Below, piece by piece: positions 1 through 13,574 of a DNA stretch of 64,000 nt. The notes beneath the pieces are model-generated. The model had not been told where the DNA came from and made no database searches. It saw nothing but the letters and a program-made list of their open reading frames with translations. Origin of the DNA: Heloderma charlesbogerti (Eukaryota; Chordata; Lepidosauria; Squamata; Helodermatidae); the NCBI GenBank assembly GCA_026122225.1, contig JANEZZ010001902.1:1178001-1242000 (forward strand), in the 5' to 3' direction. The translations under genes and the position numbers were made by a program. Numbering within the stretch: position 1 is the stretch's first letter; each line of letters begins with the position of its first letter.

Positions 1-276
1 CCCGTTTCTAAGCCGAAGAGCCAGCGCTGTCCGAAGACACTTCCGTGGTCATGTGGCCGGCATGACTGAACACCAAGGTGCATGGAACGCTGTTACCTTT
101 CCCGCCGAGGCGGTACCTTTTTATCTACTTGAAATTTCTTGATTTCAAACTGCTAGGTTGGCAGAAGCTGGGACTGAAGACGGGAGCTCACTCCGTCACG
201 CAGCACTCGGGTCTCGAACTGCTGTCCTGCCAACCTTCCAGTCTGCAGTTCAGCGTCTTAACCACTAAGCCACGAC
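1..276 (-). mobile_element. tRNA-derived SINE with BovB-like tail family, cut by window edge
   Basis: This is the reverse complement of the SINE seen complete at 27948-28293. The shared blocks include the stretch around CTTCGGACAGCGCTGGCTC, the CACATGACCACGGAAG region and the tRNA-like head that ends near position 276. The 3' tail lies outside the window. Similarity to the other copy runs over almost the whole 276 bp with scattered mismatches. The short open frame at 78-281 is a by-product of the repeat, and the same translation appears in the other copy. Confidence 0.85.
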
Positions 277-391
277 AATAAATACATACAGAAGAACTGT
301 ATATCAAAGATATTTGATGTTCCACATTTTTATTGCCTGCCTCCCCCACTAGAATTTAGCAGGGTGATTGTCCTTGAACTTTTTAATAATT

Positions 392-489
392 AAAGGGTTA
401 GGCAGAAAAACGTCCTACAATTTTTGCTGGCTGGGGAATGCTGGGAGATGTAGGACTTTTTCTGTCTAAACATGCATAGGATTGTGCCA
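392..489. mobile_element. Short palindromic MITE (GCAATCCTATG-terminus family)
   Basis: The two halves are imperfect inverted repeats: GGCAGAAAAACGTCCTACA on the left and TGTAGGACTTTTTCTGTC on the right, followed by AAACATGCATAGGATTGTG. The same palindrome occurs at 4211-4342, 8020-8121, 50230-50310 and 56215-56330, so it is a dispersed non-coding family. No coding capacity. Confidence 0.7.
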
Positions 490-722
490 TAATTTAGTTA
501 ACATTTTGTTCCCCACTGGCACTTTCCTAAATTTCAAATTTCCATGTTGTCACTCCCACCCTTTTAAAGATAGAATCCTGCTGATTTTTTTTTATGAAGC
601 AGACATTTTAACTTCTTAGTTCAGCTGAGTTCCTTTTTCTTTTCAGTTTGGAATAAGTATGGACCCTTTGTTTAAAATAGTTACTTATTATTTGAAGCTA
701 TATCCTCCCCTTCCCAAACCCC

Positions 723-765
723 AGTGTGTGTGTGTGTGTGTGTGTATGCGTGCGTGCGTGCGTGC
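723..765. repeat. (TG)n / (TGCG)n microsatellite
   Basis: A run of TG dinucleotides passes into TGCG tetranucleotides. The ORF that crosses it (724-987) is low-complexity and not a gene. Confidence 0.95.
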
Positions 766-3140
<2,375 letters not shown>

Positions 3141-3440
3141 GGGTTTCTCCACACAGGGCTTTTATCCTGCTATTGAGATTGTGTGTTCTTTACATGATAT
3201 CATCAACCTCCAGGGTGTCTCCCGCACTAAATTACCTTTATCCCATTTTTTAAAAGATCAGAGATAATGAGCTATCAAATTACAGTGCGTTGAGTTCCCT
3301 CAGTGAAAAGAGGAAATCCTGCAATAAGAGGAGCTAGACCACCTGGGAGGGGACGCACAACTAAAGGGAGCCCATAGTGATCCTGCAATTAAAACAGAAG
3401 CAGAAAGCCCAGTAAAGTTGAGGGATTTTAGCCTGGTGTA
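3141..3440. mobile_element. Degenerate TIR element (GGGYTTYTCYACA family)
   Basis: The left end GGGTTTCTCCACACAGGGCT followed by TTTATCCTGC matches the left end of the element at 26033-26565. Internal text such as TTTACATGATATCATCA is also shared with it. The right end (near 3405-3445) is decayed but keeps GGATTTTAGCCTGGTGTAGA, a poor inverted match of the left end. Boundaries are approximate. Confidence 0.55.
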
Positions 3441-3786
3441 GAAATGCTCTCAAAGGAAGCGAAAACCTGTAGCACTGTTCCTGGAACTCCATGCTGTTTG
3501 GAGAATTTGGCTCAAACTTCACGTGACATTAAATGTTACTTTCTGCATTTTATGTGCATAGGTTTTAAAAAATGGAAATTGCTGCCATGGTGGGAAGCAG
3601 GAGCAGGACCATGGTGGGTCCTTTCCTCTCCTGCTGTGATCTCAATGGAAATCTCCCTTCCACCAGAGTTGTGTTTTGCATTGGGAAGAAAACAATAAAT
3701 GGCAATATAATCTACTACACTGAGAGAGTGCACCACGCAATTATTGCAAAGATACTCTATGTTTCACAAGGGCCTTAATAAAACTA

Positions 3787-4086
<300 letters not shown>

Positions 4087-4210
4087 CTATATAAATTCCA
4101 CCCAGGGTATAATGTGCAAGCTAGCTGATAAAGAATTTTAAAATTACTATTCTGTTTACAAGCTCACCACGGCTCACTAAAATGTCTCATTCTATGATGA
4201 GATAACCGAT

Positions 4211-4342
4211 GATGCAATCTTGTGCACATTTGGACAGAAAAAAGTCCTACATCTCCCAGCATTCCCCATCCAACATGGGGCTGGGGCACGCTGGGAGTTG
4301 TAGGACTTTTTTCTGTCTAAACATGGATAGGATTGCTCCCCT
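4211..4342. mobile_element. Palindromic MITE (GCAATCCTATG-terminus family)
   Basis: The arms ACAGAAAAAAGTCCTACA and TGTAGGACTTTTTTCTGT are inverted repeats, with CTCCCAGCATTCCCC and GGGGCACGCTGGGAG further inside. The right end reads AAACATGGATAGGATTGC. It lies in LANCL3 intron 3, about 185 bp upstream (in transcript sense) of exon 4. Confidence 0.75.
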
Positions 4343-4687
4343 AAGCACTCAAACTTCCTAGCTATCCCTACAGAATGTATCTTGACCTAGTTCCCTACTG
4401 CCTGCTGAACTAAAGACTGTAATGATCCCTGGTTGCAATCTAAATATATGTGAAGGTTGAATTAGGAAAAAAGTGAAGGTTGAATTAAAGATATCAGAGA
4501 ATTAATGGGTAGCAGAGAAACTGGGTGTGACATTCCTGCCTGGGTTCTCCACTCTCCACTTCTGAAACTGAGAACCAAACCCCTCAGGAATGCCTGCTTT
4601 CACTTTGGGACAGCTGTACCCACTGTTCCACAAGCTTCAGCCCTTTTACCCTCTCTGAGTTCAAGAGAAACTCAGTGTGCTCCATTG
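4343..4687. other. Unannotated intronic stretch
   Basis: LANCL3 intron 3. No repeat, exon or RNA gene was recognised. Confidence 0.5.
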
Positions 4688-5210
4688 GTTCTCTCTAGGG
4701 ATGTACGAAACGACTCACCTGTTTCATTTCGTGACATCTGCAGTGGGGGGGAGGCGCTCCATCCCTCCCCCTGAAATCCTCGCCAGCCGGCTCCGCTCCA
4801 CGGCGACTCTGCAGAGCCACCGGCCAGGGCCACCCGCAGTGACATCCAGCCGCTGCTGGGCTGTGCAGGGACACAAATGGCGGCCGCCGTAGCTGACGCC
4901 ATTTGCATTCCCTTTTTTTCGCCGTGATAGGCTACGTAAATATTTACGTAGCCTATCACAGCCTCCGTGGGGACGTAAATGGCGTCCCTGCGTTAGCCGT
5001 GATAGGCTACGTAAGTATTTACGTAGCCTATCATGGGAAAAATTGTGAAGCGAATGGCGGCCGCAGATGTGGCCGCCATTCGCAAAGCAGCGCAAATGGC
5101 ACCAGGTAGGTGCTCCGTTTCGCGCGCCTTTCACGGGGTGGTGGGGCGGGGGGGCTTCATTCCACCACAGATTTCGGGGGGCTGAATTCTCCGCCATCCC
5201 TAGTTCTCTC
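4688..5210. mobile_element. 507-bp non-autonomous hAT-like element with perfect 8-bp TSD
   Basis: The element occupies 4696-5202 and starts TAGGGATG and ends CATCCCTA, an 8-bp terminal inverted repeat. It is flanked by GTTCTCTC at 4688-4695 and again at 5203-5210, an exact 8-bp target-site duplication as expected for hAT transposition. The interior is GC- and CpG-rich and made of nested palindromes. There is no transposase; the 190-residue minus frame across it is arginine-rich repeat translation. It sits in LANCL3 intron 3. Confidence 0.85.
4921..5083. repeat. Tandem 75-bp unit with 36-bp palindromes, plus 13-bp stem
   Basis: A perfect 36-bp palindrome spans 4924-4959; each half is GTGATAGGCTACGTAAAT or its complement. 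A nearly perfect second copy lies at 4999-5034, exactly 75 bp later. A third inverted repeat has arms GCGAATGGCGGCC at 5050-5062 and its complement at 5071-5083. All three are inside the hAT-like element. Confidence 0.95.
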
Positions 5211-6007
5211 ACTACAGGAGAAGTAACCAGGAAATAGATAAAATAAAGGTAGCGTAAAATCAAACAACACATGGGAATTTGGATTTTAAAAAACAAATCA
5301 AGCTCTGAAACACGAAAAGTTATTATTATTAACCAATGCTTGTTCCTAGCTTCCCTACCTAATCTACCGTCCTAAAACCCCATACACAGTGACAAAACCC
5401 ATTACCTAGATGTTGCTTCTTCAGTCCCTATCTGACTTCAAACTGTTAGCTCACCCTTTCTATAACCTCAGAATCTTCACACACACTCAGGCCCCTCCCA
5501 CCTTTCACACACTCTCTGGCATACTATTAACCCCATCTTACCGGGGTTAAATTTAACAATATAAAAATATACATAACAAAACAGGCAGATATTACATTGG
5601 GCTTGTGAAGACTTTGCAGAAGGTGAGATCTAATCAATCTTTTTGTGTGTTGCCTGCATTACTGCAAATCCATGTATTTCTTCTCTACTGAATATGCAGC
5701 AATGCACAATTCACCTGTGTGAAAGCCAGCTTAACCATTAGGCAGAGCCTGGCCTTAGCCAGCTGATTTTGGGTGTCATGAAAGGACAGCAAAGTGTTTC
5801 TTACTTGCTTTATTATGGGGGCGGGGGGCGGTTCTACCACGGATGGAAGAGGTGCTTGTGGGAGATTCTGCCCAAGGTGCCAATATAGTTTGTCTGGGAG
5901 CGCTATTTGCTGCCCTGCCTCAAACAGCAAACTATCTTAGGCTGGCCCTGAATGCACCACAGGCCAGTTATGCATGCTGACCTGCACCACTACACACAGG
6001 TGTATGG
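5211..6007. other. Unannotated intronic stretch
   Basis: LANCL3 intron 3. Nothing coding was recognised. AGGCTGGCCCTG at 5940-5951 resembles the terminus of the hAT-like element at 7435-7715, so part of 5700-5951 may be an older decayed copy of such an element. Confidence 0.4.
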
Positions 6008-6244
6008 TAGGGGAGGCTTGTGGCTCCTATTTCAGTAGGTCAGTAAATCTGCTCTGGGTTTCAGTCAGAAACAGTCAGAATCTAAAGGAGGTATCCAAAG
6101 ACGGATAGCTCCTTTGGATAGCTCCTTTAGAGTTTTGGCTGGTTCTGACTGAAACCCAGACTGGATTCACTGGTTCTGACTGAAATCCAGAGCAGATTCA
6201 CCACCTCACTGAAATAGGAACCACCAGCCTCCATTGGGGTATGG
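6000..6244. mobile_element. 229-bp MITE (CAGTGGAGGCTGGTGG family), 8-bp TSD
   Basis: The element is 6008-6236, from TAGGGGAGGCTTGTGG to CCACCAGCCTCCATTG, with matching inner arms around TTTCAGTCAG and CTGACTGAAA. Flanks GTGTATGG (6000-6007) and GGGTATGG (6237-6244) differ at one base, consistent with an aged 8-bp hAT duplication. A second copy with the same ends and interior is at 38230-38450. Confidence 0.85.
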
Positions 6245-6889
<645 letters not shown>

Positions 6890-7426
6890 TTAAAGTAAAT
6901 AGTCTGCACCAAATTTCCATGGGGTTTGTACTTTGAGGGGGGAAGTGGCTGCTGAGTTTCCCAATTTTCTGTTATGTTTTTCTGTAAATAGTAACTGCTG
7001 TCCACTACAGTGGCAGTCCCTAGTGAGTGGCAAAGGAGGCAGCCATTTTGAATTTAAAAAGGACCTCAGAACAGGATTTTCTGGGGAAATGGCTGCTACA
7101 CTGATTCTCCTCCCCCCCCGCCCTGGGAGAATTTCACCTCTCCTCCAAGAAATAGCTGGAACTAAACAGCTGATTTTGAGCTGGGTGAAATGGCTGACAA
7201 ATGGTCCTTGTTCAGTACAGCCCCAGCGTACACCCATGGGACCAATTCTAGCCCTCAGCCCCAGTGCTGAGCCTGCCTGCCTGAACAACCCTGTCATTAT
7301 TGCTATACTAGACTGCAGTACAGTCTTATTCAATTATTAAAAGATAGGTGTTCTTGTATGCCACCAATATGACTTGTTAGCATTCATGGATTTAAAACAA
7401 AATTTTATCTCTGTTCTATCTTGATG

Positions 7427-7723
7427 TCTGTAAGCAGGGCTGGCCCAAGAGATTTTGCTGCTTGAGGCATAGGCCAAGATGATCTCTCCCCATTCCCCAT
7501 CTAGAAGATGACCAGTGTGGCAGTGGAATCTTACTTCAACACCGGAGATGGGACAGTGTCCACCTGAGGGCAGTTAGGCTAGCTTAAACGGCACAAGGGC
7601 AACCACCATGGCACACACAACTCTGTCTTCCAACACCTTGCCACTGCTCTCCACCCCTCAGCATCTGTTGCCTGAGGTGGTTGCCTCACTAAGCCTAATG
7701 GTAGGGCTGGTCCTGTCTGTAAG
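7427..7723. mobile_element. 281-bp hAT-like MITE with perfect 8-bp TSD
   Basis: The element 7435-7715 begins CAGGGCTGGCCC and ends GGGCTGGTCCTG, an inverted repeat with one mismatch. TCTGTAAG flanks it on both sides (7427-7434 and 7716-7723), an exact 8-bp duplication. No coding capacity. It is in LANCL3 intron 2. Confidence 0.9.
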
Positions 7724-7925
7724 ATGCTTTTAAAATGTAGGTCTGAGTACATTTGTGGAATCCACTCTTATGAAGATTCTTTGCCCGATCAGCTGGATCC
7801 ACATAGTCAGCAGCATACAAGATCATGGCTGCCACATGGAGCAGCACCATTTGAAACTGTTTTTCAGTGGTTTCTACATGAAACACATAATGCTTGAGAA
7901 TGAGCCTTGATTCAAACTCAGACAA
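7724..7925 (-). other. Unidentified open frame in LANCL3 intron 2
   Basis: On the LANCL3 sense strand this stretch is open for about 67 codons. It reads, among others, ETTEKQFQMVLLHVAAMILY and AADYVDPADRAKNLHK, with coding-like composition. The family was not recognised. The hAT-like MITE at 7435-7715 inserted at its downstream end. A pyrimidine-rich tract followed by TGTCTGAG lies at the upstream end but no convincing donor follows, and its frame would not fit between exons 2 and 3. It may be a decayed retrocopy, a nested exon of another transcript, or chance. Confidence 0.25.
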
Positions 7926-8019
7926 TTAAAAAAATAAGAAACAGAAACTATTACAAGTGGGGTGAAGAAAAGAAGGAGTGAATTTAAAGATGGACAAATA
8001 TATAGTGTCCTACAAAGTT

Positions 8020-8121
8020 GCTATGCATTTTTAGACTGAAAAACATCCTACAACATGCTGACGGGGGAATGTTGGAGTTGTAGGACTTTTTTTTCTGTCT
8101 AAACGTGCATGGGATTGCAGT
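8020..8121. mobile_element. Palindromic MITE (GCAATCCTATG-terminus family)
   Basis: Inverted arms TAGACTGAAAAACATCCTAC and TAGGACTTTTTTTTCTGTCT, with a right end CGTGCATGGGATTGCAG. It is the same family as 392-489 and 4211-4342. Confidence 0.7.
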
Positions 8122-8846
8122 CTAAAAAACTGTGTATATTAGACATGACCAAATACAAAACTTGTCTTGAAGAACAGTATCATCACTGGGAAGTTTTCAA
8201 TTTGTCCTTCCTTAAGAACCTAAGAATTATCTTGAAATAAAAGACAGAATCTTTAGGGTGTGATTTGGGTTTTAAATGGGGTGTGGGTGAAGGGTGGGTG
8301 AAGGGAAGAGTGGCATTATCCAACCAGCTAACAGAACAAAGAAGACCTCATTTAGGAGGATGCCCATTTGGTCAGCAAACATCTTTTTTTGCAGTAAATC
8401 TGCTGTGTGCTTGTGGCCATTGCAATCTGGACAGCAAAGGCTGGATTGCACAGGCCTGGGGAATAAATGTTTCTGTCTCATAGCAGGGGATTGGGCTAGA
8501 TGTCCTATTGCTCCTTTCCAGTTCTATCCAGTTTCCAGTAGGGCTGTCACCCAATTTTTTAAAAATCTAAGTTGATTAATTGTATGGATTTAAGTTGATT
8601 AATCAATCAGTTACATTTGAGTAGGTGTAAAAACAATAGTTCTGGAGCTAAAAGTTGCTATTCTTTCTTTTTAGATGTTGCACACTTGTGTTGCAACAGG
8701 CACTGTTTTGGAAGAGGTATTCCTTTTGTAAGACGGTGTTTGTCATCTGCAGTTTTTATCAGTAATTGTATTAAAATAATACATTCTTTTTATAAAACCA
8801 AAGAACTGCTGCCCACCTTTTACATTTATCAAACGTTTTAAATAAA
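8122..8846. other. Unannotated intronic stretch
   Basis: LANCL3 intron 2. Several overlapping short open frames at 8265-8575 occur on both strands. None shows a recognisable product. Confidence 0.5.
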
Positions 8847-9224
8847 GGAGGGAGCAATCCTATGGCCGCTAGTCAGCGGCTAGATGGCCATAGGATATCT
8901 GGTTTTCTGGGTACTGACCTCAGAGCCCGCACTCCCCGCTTGGAAGCGGAGCGCGGAGCGGCTGAAACAGGGTGTTCCGGGGGGCGTTGCAGGGCGGGGA
9001 AGACAGAAACGCTGTTACAACACATCCTATGTGTCGTCCAGCAGCCTCCTCCCACACTCTGCTGTTCCACAGCTAGATAGCCGAAACTGGCTGTCTAGCC
9101 GCAAATGCTGGGCAGGACAAGCATGGAGGGAATGATCCCCTCCATGCTTCTCCTGCCCTGCACTGGATAGGTGGTTGCCTCCAAGTTCGGAGGCGGTCAC
9201 CTATCCCCATAGGATTGCACCCTC
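8847..9224. mobile_element. GC-rich TIR element, copy 1 (378 bp)
   Basis: It starts GGAGGGAGCAATCCTATGG and ends CCATAGGATTGCACCCTC, long terminal inverted repeats. The next bases form a hairpin (GGCCGCTAGTCAGCGGC, ATGGCCATAGG), and CTCCAAGTTCGGAGG lies near the right end. A second copy is at 13178-13574. The AGGG-GCAATCCTATG termini are the same as those of the small palindromic MITEs in this window although the interiors differ. No transposase. It abuts the hAT-like element that starts at 9245. Confidence 0.8.
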
Positions 9225-9236
9225 AATTGGTTAATC

Positions 9237-9611
9237 AATTAAACTAGGGGTGTCAAACCTCTTTCAGCCAAGTACAATTTTCAAGACGCTCTCAGCCCCA
9301 CCCACCAGCGGTGGGCAGGGCTGAAGGAAAAAGGTGTAGGGCCAAAAATATTAGCATATTTTAGTGTATTTTAGCATATTTTAGGCTTTTACTACCAGGA
9401 ACTAAGCCTTAGGAGAAGAATTTCAACCTTTTAGAGTAGGGGGGAAATCCATGCAAAATCCAGGAAACCATCCAACAGTGGGTGGTTGGGGGAAAGTGTG
9501 GGTGAGGGGAAGGCATTGTAGCCATCTGGGGAACACTGGAGGGCTAGATTGGGACCCTAGGTGAGGCAGATTTGGCCCATGGGCCTGAAGTTCAACACCT
9601 CTGAATTAAAC
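9237..9611. mobile_element. 359-bp hAT-like MITE with perfect 8-bp TSD, copy 1
   Basis: The element 9245-9603 begins TAGGGGTGTC and ends CAACACCTCTG. AATTAAAC flanks it at 9237-9244 and 9604-9611, an exact 8-bp duplication. A second copy with the same interior (CTTTCAGCC..., GCCTTAGGAGA..., GGTGGTTGGGGGAAA) is at 12596-12966. No coding capacity. Confidence 0.9.
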
Positions 9612-9854
9612 ATTGCAGCTCTAATATAAAGTATTCCTCAGATTATGCATCTGATCATTTGTCAGTTGGACAGAGCAAAGGCTGCACATGTTAGCCATAC
9701 ATACTAGCTTTCTGTATATTATATTTCTGTGGTGCACAGATTTGCTATTGAACAGTTCAGTCAACTGCCTGTCTACTGCCTAACCACTAAACCGTAATAG
9801 AAATATGATAATAAATCAGACGGAATGCTCTAGAAAGTTTAAACCTAAGGTCTA

Positions 9855-9983
<129 letters not shown>

Positions 9984-10956
9984 CTAAACAGAGGTGGGGA
10001 GAAAGCCTTATCAGAGTTGACAGGCATTTATAATATCTCCAACATATCCTCCTAAAGTATCCTTAAGTACACTTAAGATGAATGACTCCCCAAATCCTTA
10101 TAGACAGAGCCACCTATTATTCTGGGTACATCTGCATGACGTGGTTGTCCTGCAAACTTTTTAATGAAAATTGCTGGAGAGACCTACAGTTGAAGATCTG
10201 GCGGGTTCTTTCAAATGACTATATAAAACCAAGGCCCACTAGGTTATGTGGACCTCTACCCTTAGGCCCTGTGTGAGGCTTCCCCAAGAGTAAAAACTAC
10301 AAACACCTTTCTTCCCCTTCACAACAACTGAAGTGATTGTCAAGCAGCATTCCATTTCTGATCTTTCCCGGTCAACGGTTAGAAAGTTCATAAGCATCCT
10401 TTGACATAATAGCTGGAAGGAGGAAGGTTCAGCAGTGACTAGTCAAATCTTTAGCCTATGTTCATGAGCATTCTTACTGTCGTGCTTCTTTCTGAGGGTC
10501 CCCCCGCCCATGTTCTGCACATTACAAGTATCTGCTTTGCCAATAACTCCAAACCTGCTAACTCATTCACAGCCATTCTGTAATTCATAGCACAGTTGTT
10601 GTTGTTTTAGTTATAGCAGCAGCATGTACAGCATGGCAGCTTTATGTTGCCTTCAACATGTTTAAAGATCTAAAAACTTTGTGACAAATGGGGAAGACAA
10701 CAGCTTGTGGGAATTATTGATGAAAAGAAAAGGATGACAACAAAAAATGAGGGTGGATTCAAAGATGCATTTACTAGGGTCTCCAATGGGATGCGGCGCC
10801 CACGGACATCTCTCTTAGTGCCCACCAGGCTCCCTGCCCCTCCTGATTTTCATTTTATTTCTTAAGATTTTATGATTTTTTAAACTGTGAGGCTGGCATG
10901 CTGCAAAGTGAAGTGCTGCCCAGCAGCACCATCTTTGGGATCAAAAGAGTGGTTTT
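9984..10956. other. Unannotated 3' end of LANCL3 intron 1
   Basis: Intron sequence just upstream of the exon 2 acceptor. No repeat or additional exon was recognised in it. Confidence 0.5.
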
Positions 10957-11830
10957 CATAGAATCATAGAATAGTAGGGTTGGAAAGGGCCTACAAGGCC
11001 ATCGAGTCCAACCCCCTGCTCAATGCAGGAATCCAAGTCAGAGCATCCCTGACAGATGGCTGTCCAGCCTCGTCTTGAATGCCTCCAGTGTGGGAGAGCC
11101 CACCACCTCCCTAGGTAATTGGTTCCATTGTCATATTGCTCTAACAGTCAGGAAGCTTTTCCTGATGTTCAGCCAGAATCTGTCTTCCTGTAACTTGAGC
11201 CCATTATTCCGTGTCCTGCACTCTCGGATGATCGAGAAGAGATCCTGGCCTTCCTCTCTGTGACAGCCTTTCAAGTACTTGAAGAGCACTATCATATCTC
11301 CCCTCAGTCTTTTCAAGGCTAAACATGCCCAGTTCTTTCAGTCTCTCTTCATAGGCCTTTGTTTCCAGTCCCCTGATCTTGTTTTGGATTGTTGCCCTCC
11401 TCTGAACCCTCTCCAGTTTGTCTACATCCTTCTTAAAGTGTGGTACCCAGAACTGGACACAGTATTCCAGATGAGGCCTAACCAGTGCTGAGTAGAGGGG
11501 AACTAGCACTTCACACGATTTGGAAGCTATACTTCTATTAATGCAGCCCAAAATAGCATTTGCTTTTTTGCAGCCACATCACATTGTTGGCTCATATTCA
11601 GCTTGTGATCTACAACAATTCCGAGATCCTTCTTGCTTGTAGTGTTGTTGAGCCACGTATCCCCCATCTTGTAACTGTGCATTTGGTTTCTTTTTCCTAG
11701 GTGCATAACTTGGCATTTATCCCTATTAAATGTCATTCTGTTGTTTTCTGCACAGCGCTCCAGCCTATCAAGATCATTTTGAATTTTGTTTCTGTCTTCC
11801 AGAGTATTAGCTATCCTGCCCAATTATTCA
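10957..11830 (-). mobile_element. CR1 LINE, 5'-truncated copy
   Basis: The 3' terminus on the minus strand is the CR1-type ATTCTATGATTCTATG repeat (CATAGAATCATAGAAT at 10957). Reading inward, broken frames encode the C-terminal part of a CR1 reverse transcriptase: [42 protein letters not shown]. Frameshifts and stops separate the segments at 11131-11823, so it is dead. It is closely related to the copy at 54740-55531. Confidence 0.93.
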
Positions 11831-12071
11831 ACAGGCTAACTTACTCCAGGATATAAAGGGACTTGGACATGTCCAATAGGGCCCTAGCAGTATGCTGCAC
11901 TGCAGCACATCAAAGACTGAGTCTCAGATACCGTCAAGCCATGTTGTTTGGCTGATGGAGCCTGTAGGAATAGTGATTTCATCTGTCATGGAGTGTGCTG
12001 CTTTCTGTTTCTGAATTCTTGCTGATGATATTTGGGAGCAAGGATTTCAACAACTGCATTATCTGCGTTTC

Positions 12072-12140
12072 ATGAATCAGGATGAATCCCGCAGCAAATT
12101 CACCTTACCGTTACCACCACCACCACCACCACGATTCCCA
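12072..12140 (+). repeat. Short (CCA)n / (CAC)n tract
   Basis: CACC trinucleotides repeat near 12112-12132. The overlapping ORFs here are low-complexity readings. The surrounding 11831-12595 shows nothing else recognisable. Confidence 0.7.
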
Positions 12141-12595
12141 AACTGCATTCTACCACCTTCCAAATTTAAAAATTTATTGGGGGGCTTGCTGGGAGATGCT
12201 AAACAGGAAAGACAGAGAAATACACGTGCTCTTTATAGGACTGACCACACAATCCAAGATACAAACCCACCCTATTATACTGGCAGGCAATACAGCTGTC
12301 GTGTTACAGAAATACTAGATTACAAGTATTGGGACACCCAATTCCTTTCCACCACAACTGGACAGTATCTGATTTTGATTCTAGTCTTTGAGGTACTGAT
12401 TGAGAAGTTGTTTCTCTGAATGGCTCTGTCCCATTTCCAGTGCAAATTGGTTGATGCAATTAATAAAATAAATGTGCTCAGCTTTATGAGTCTCTCTGTC
12501 ATAACGCAAGTGCCTACTATGGGATGCAGCAACCAATATACCTGTGCAATATCAAAATATAAAGTTGGCATCAGAAGAACCACACTAACCATCAA

Positions 12596-12966
12596 ACGGG
12601 TGGGAAACCTCTTTCAGCCCAGTTTTGGAGAAGCTTTCGGGGTCCTCATTCCAGCAGTGGACAGGGCTGAAGGCAAAGGGGGCAGGGCCACAAATCCAAA
12701 AAAAATGCCTGCATATGCTATCCTAAAGTTCTTATTGCTGGCACTGAAGCCTTAGGAGAGGCATTCCTTTTAGAATGGGGAAAAACTGCACAAAAGCTAG
12801 GAAAAGACCAAACAACTGGTGGTTGGGGGAAAAGGGATGGGCATGGGGAAGGGGAGCGGCCAAACAACATGTAATAAATAAAAATAAATCTGGGGAACAC
12901 CAGAGGGCCAGTTTGGGACCCCAGAGGGGCAGATCTGGCCCCTGGGCTTAAGGCTCCTCACCCCTA
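12596..12966. mobile_element. hAT-like MITE, copy 2 of the 9245-9603 family
   Basis: The left end GGGTGGGAAACCTCTTTCAG and right end CTTAAGGCTCCTCACCCCTA parallel copy 1, as do the interior GGACAGGGCTGAAGGCAAAG and GGTGGTTGGGGGAAAAG blocks. A clean target duplication is not evident at this copy. Confidence 0.8.
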
Positions 12967-13177
12967 AACTACAGCATTCTAAGCATGGTAGAGACTCTCC
13001 AACAGGCTCAGTGGCAGTTAAGCCAGTGCCTATATTTCAGGGTCAGGATTCTTACTATGACAGCTTCTTTACAAGACATGGCTCCGGGTACTATTGTCAC
13101 ATCACAACTGGTTAGCTTATCTCTGACTGAAATTAATGTAACAAAACCCCTATGGACTGCTAATATAGTCACTTCTT

Positions 13178-13574
13178 GGAGGGAGCAATCCTATGGCCGC
13201 TAGTCAGCGGCTAGACGGCCATAGGATATCTGATTTTCCAGGGGCCCACGCTCTGAGGTCGGTTCCCGGAGAACCGACCTTCCCCCACTTCCATGCTGCC
13301 TCGCAGGCAGCATGGAAAAGCCCCGTGCTCTGAGCTTGCAAGAGGAGCGCAGAGCAGCCAAAATGGGCCGTTCCTGGGGGGCGTTCTGGGGTGGGGAAGG
13401 CGGAATGCCTGTACGACACATCCAATGTGTCATACGGCAGCCTCCTCCCCCGCTCAGCCCTCCTGTGGCTACACAGCCGCAATTGATCCCTTCTGTGCTT
13501 CTCCTGCCCTGCATTGGATAGGAGGTCACCTCCAAGTTCGGAGGCAGATGCCTATCTGCATAGGATTGTGCCCT
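13178..13574. mobile_element. GC-rich TIR element, copy 2 (397 bp)
   Basis: It shares the start GGAGGGAGCAATCCTATGG, the hairpin GGCCGCTAGTCAGCGGC, the CCTCCAAGTTCGGAGGC block and the end CATAGGATTGTGCCC with 8847-9224. The middle differs and carries its own hairpin around GGTCGGTTCCCGGAGAACCG. The several long open frames across it on both strands are CpG-rich repeat translation. Confidence 0.8.

Noticed and set aside
4924..5034. The 36-bp palindromes as a replication origin or phage/plasmid site
   Set aside because: They lie inside a TSD-flanked transposable element in a vertebrate intron.
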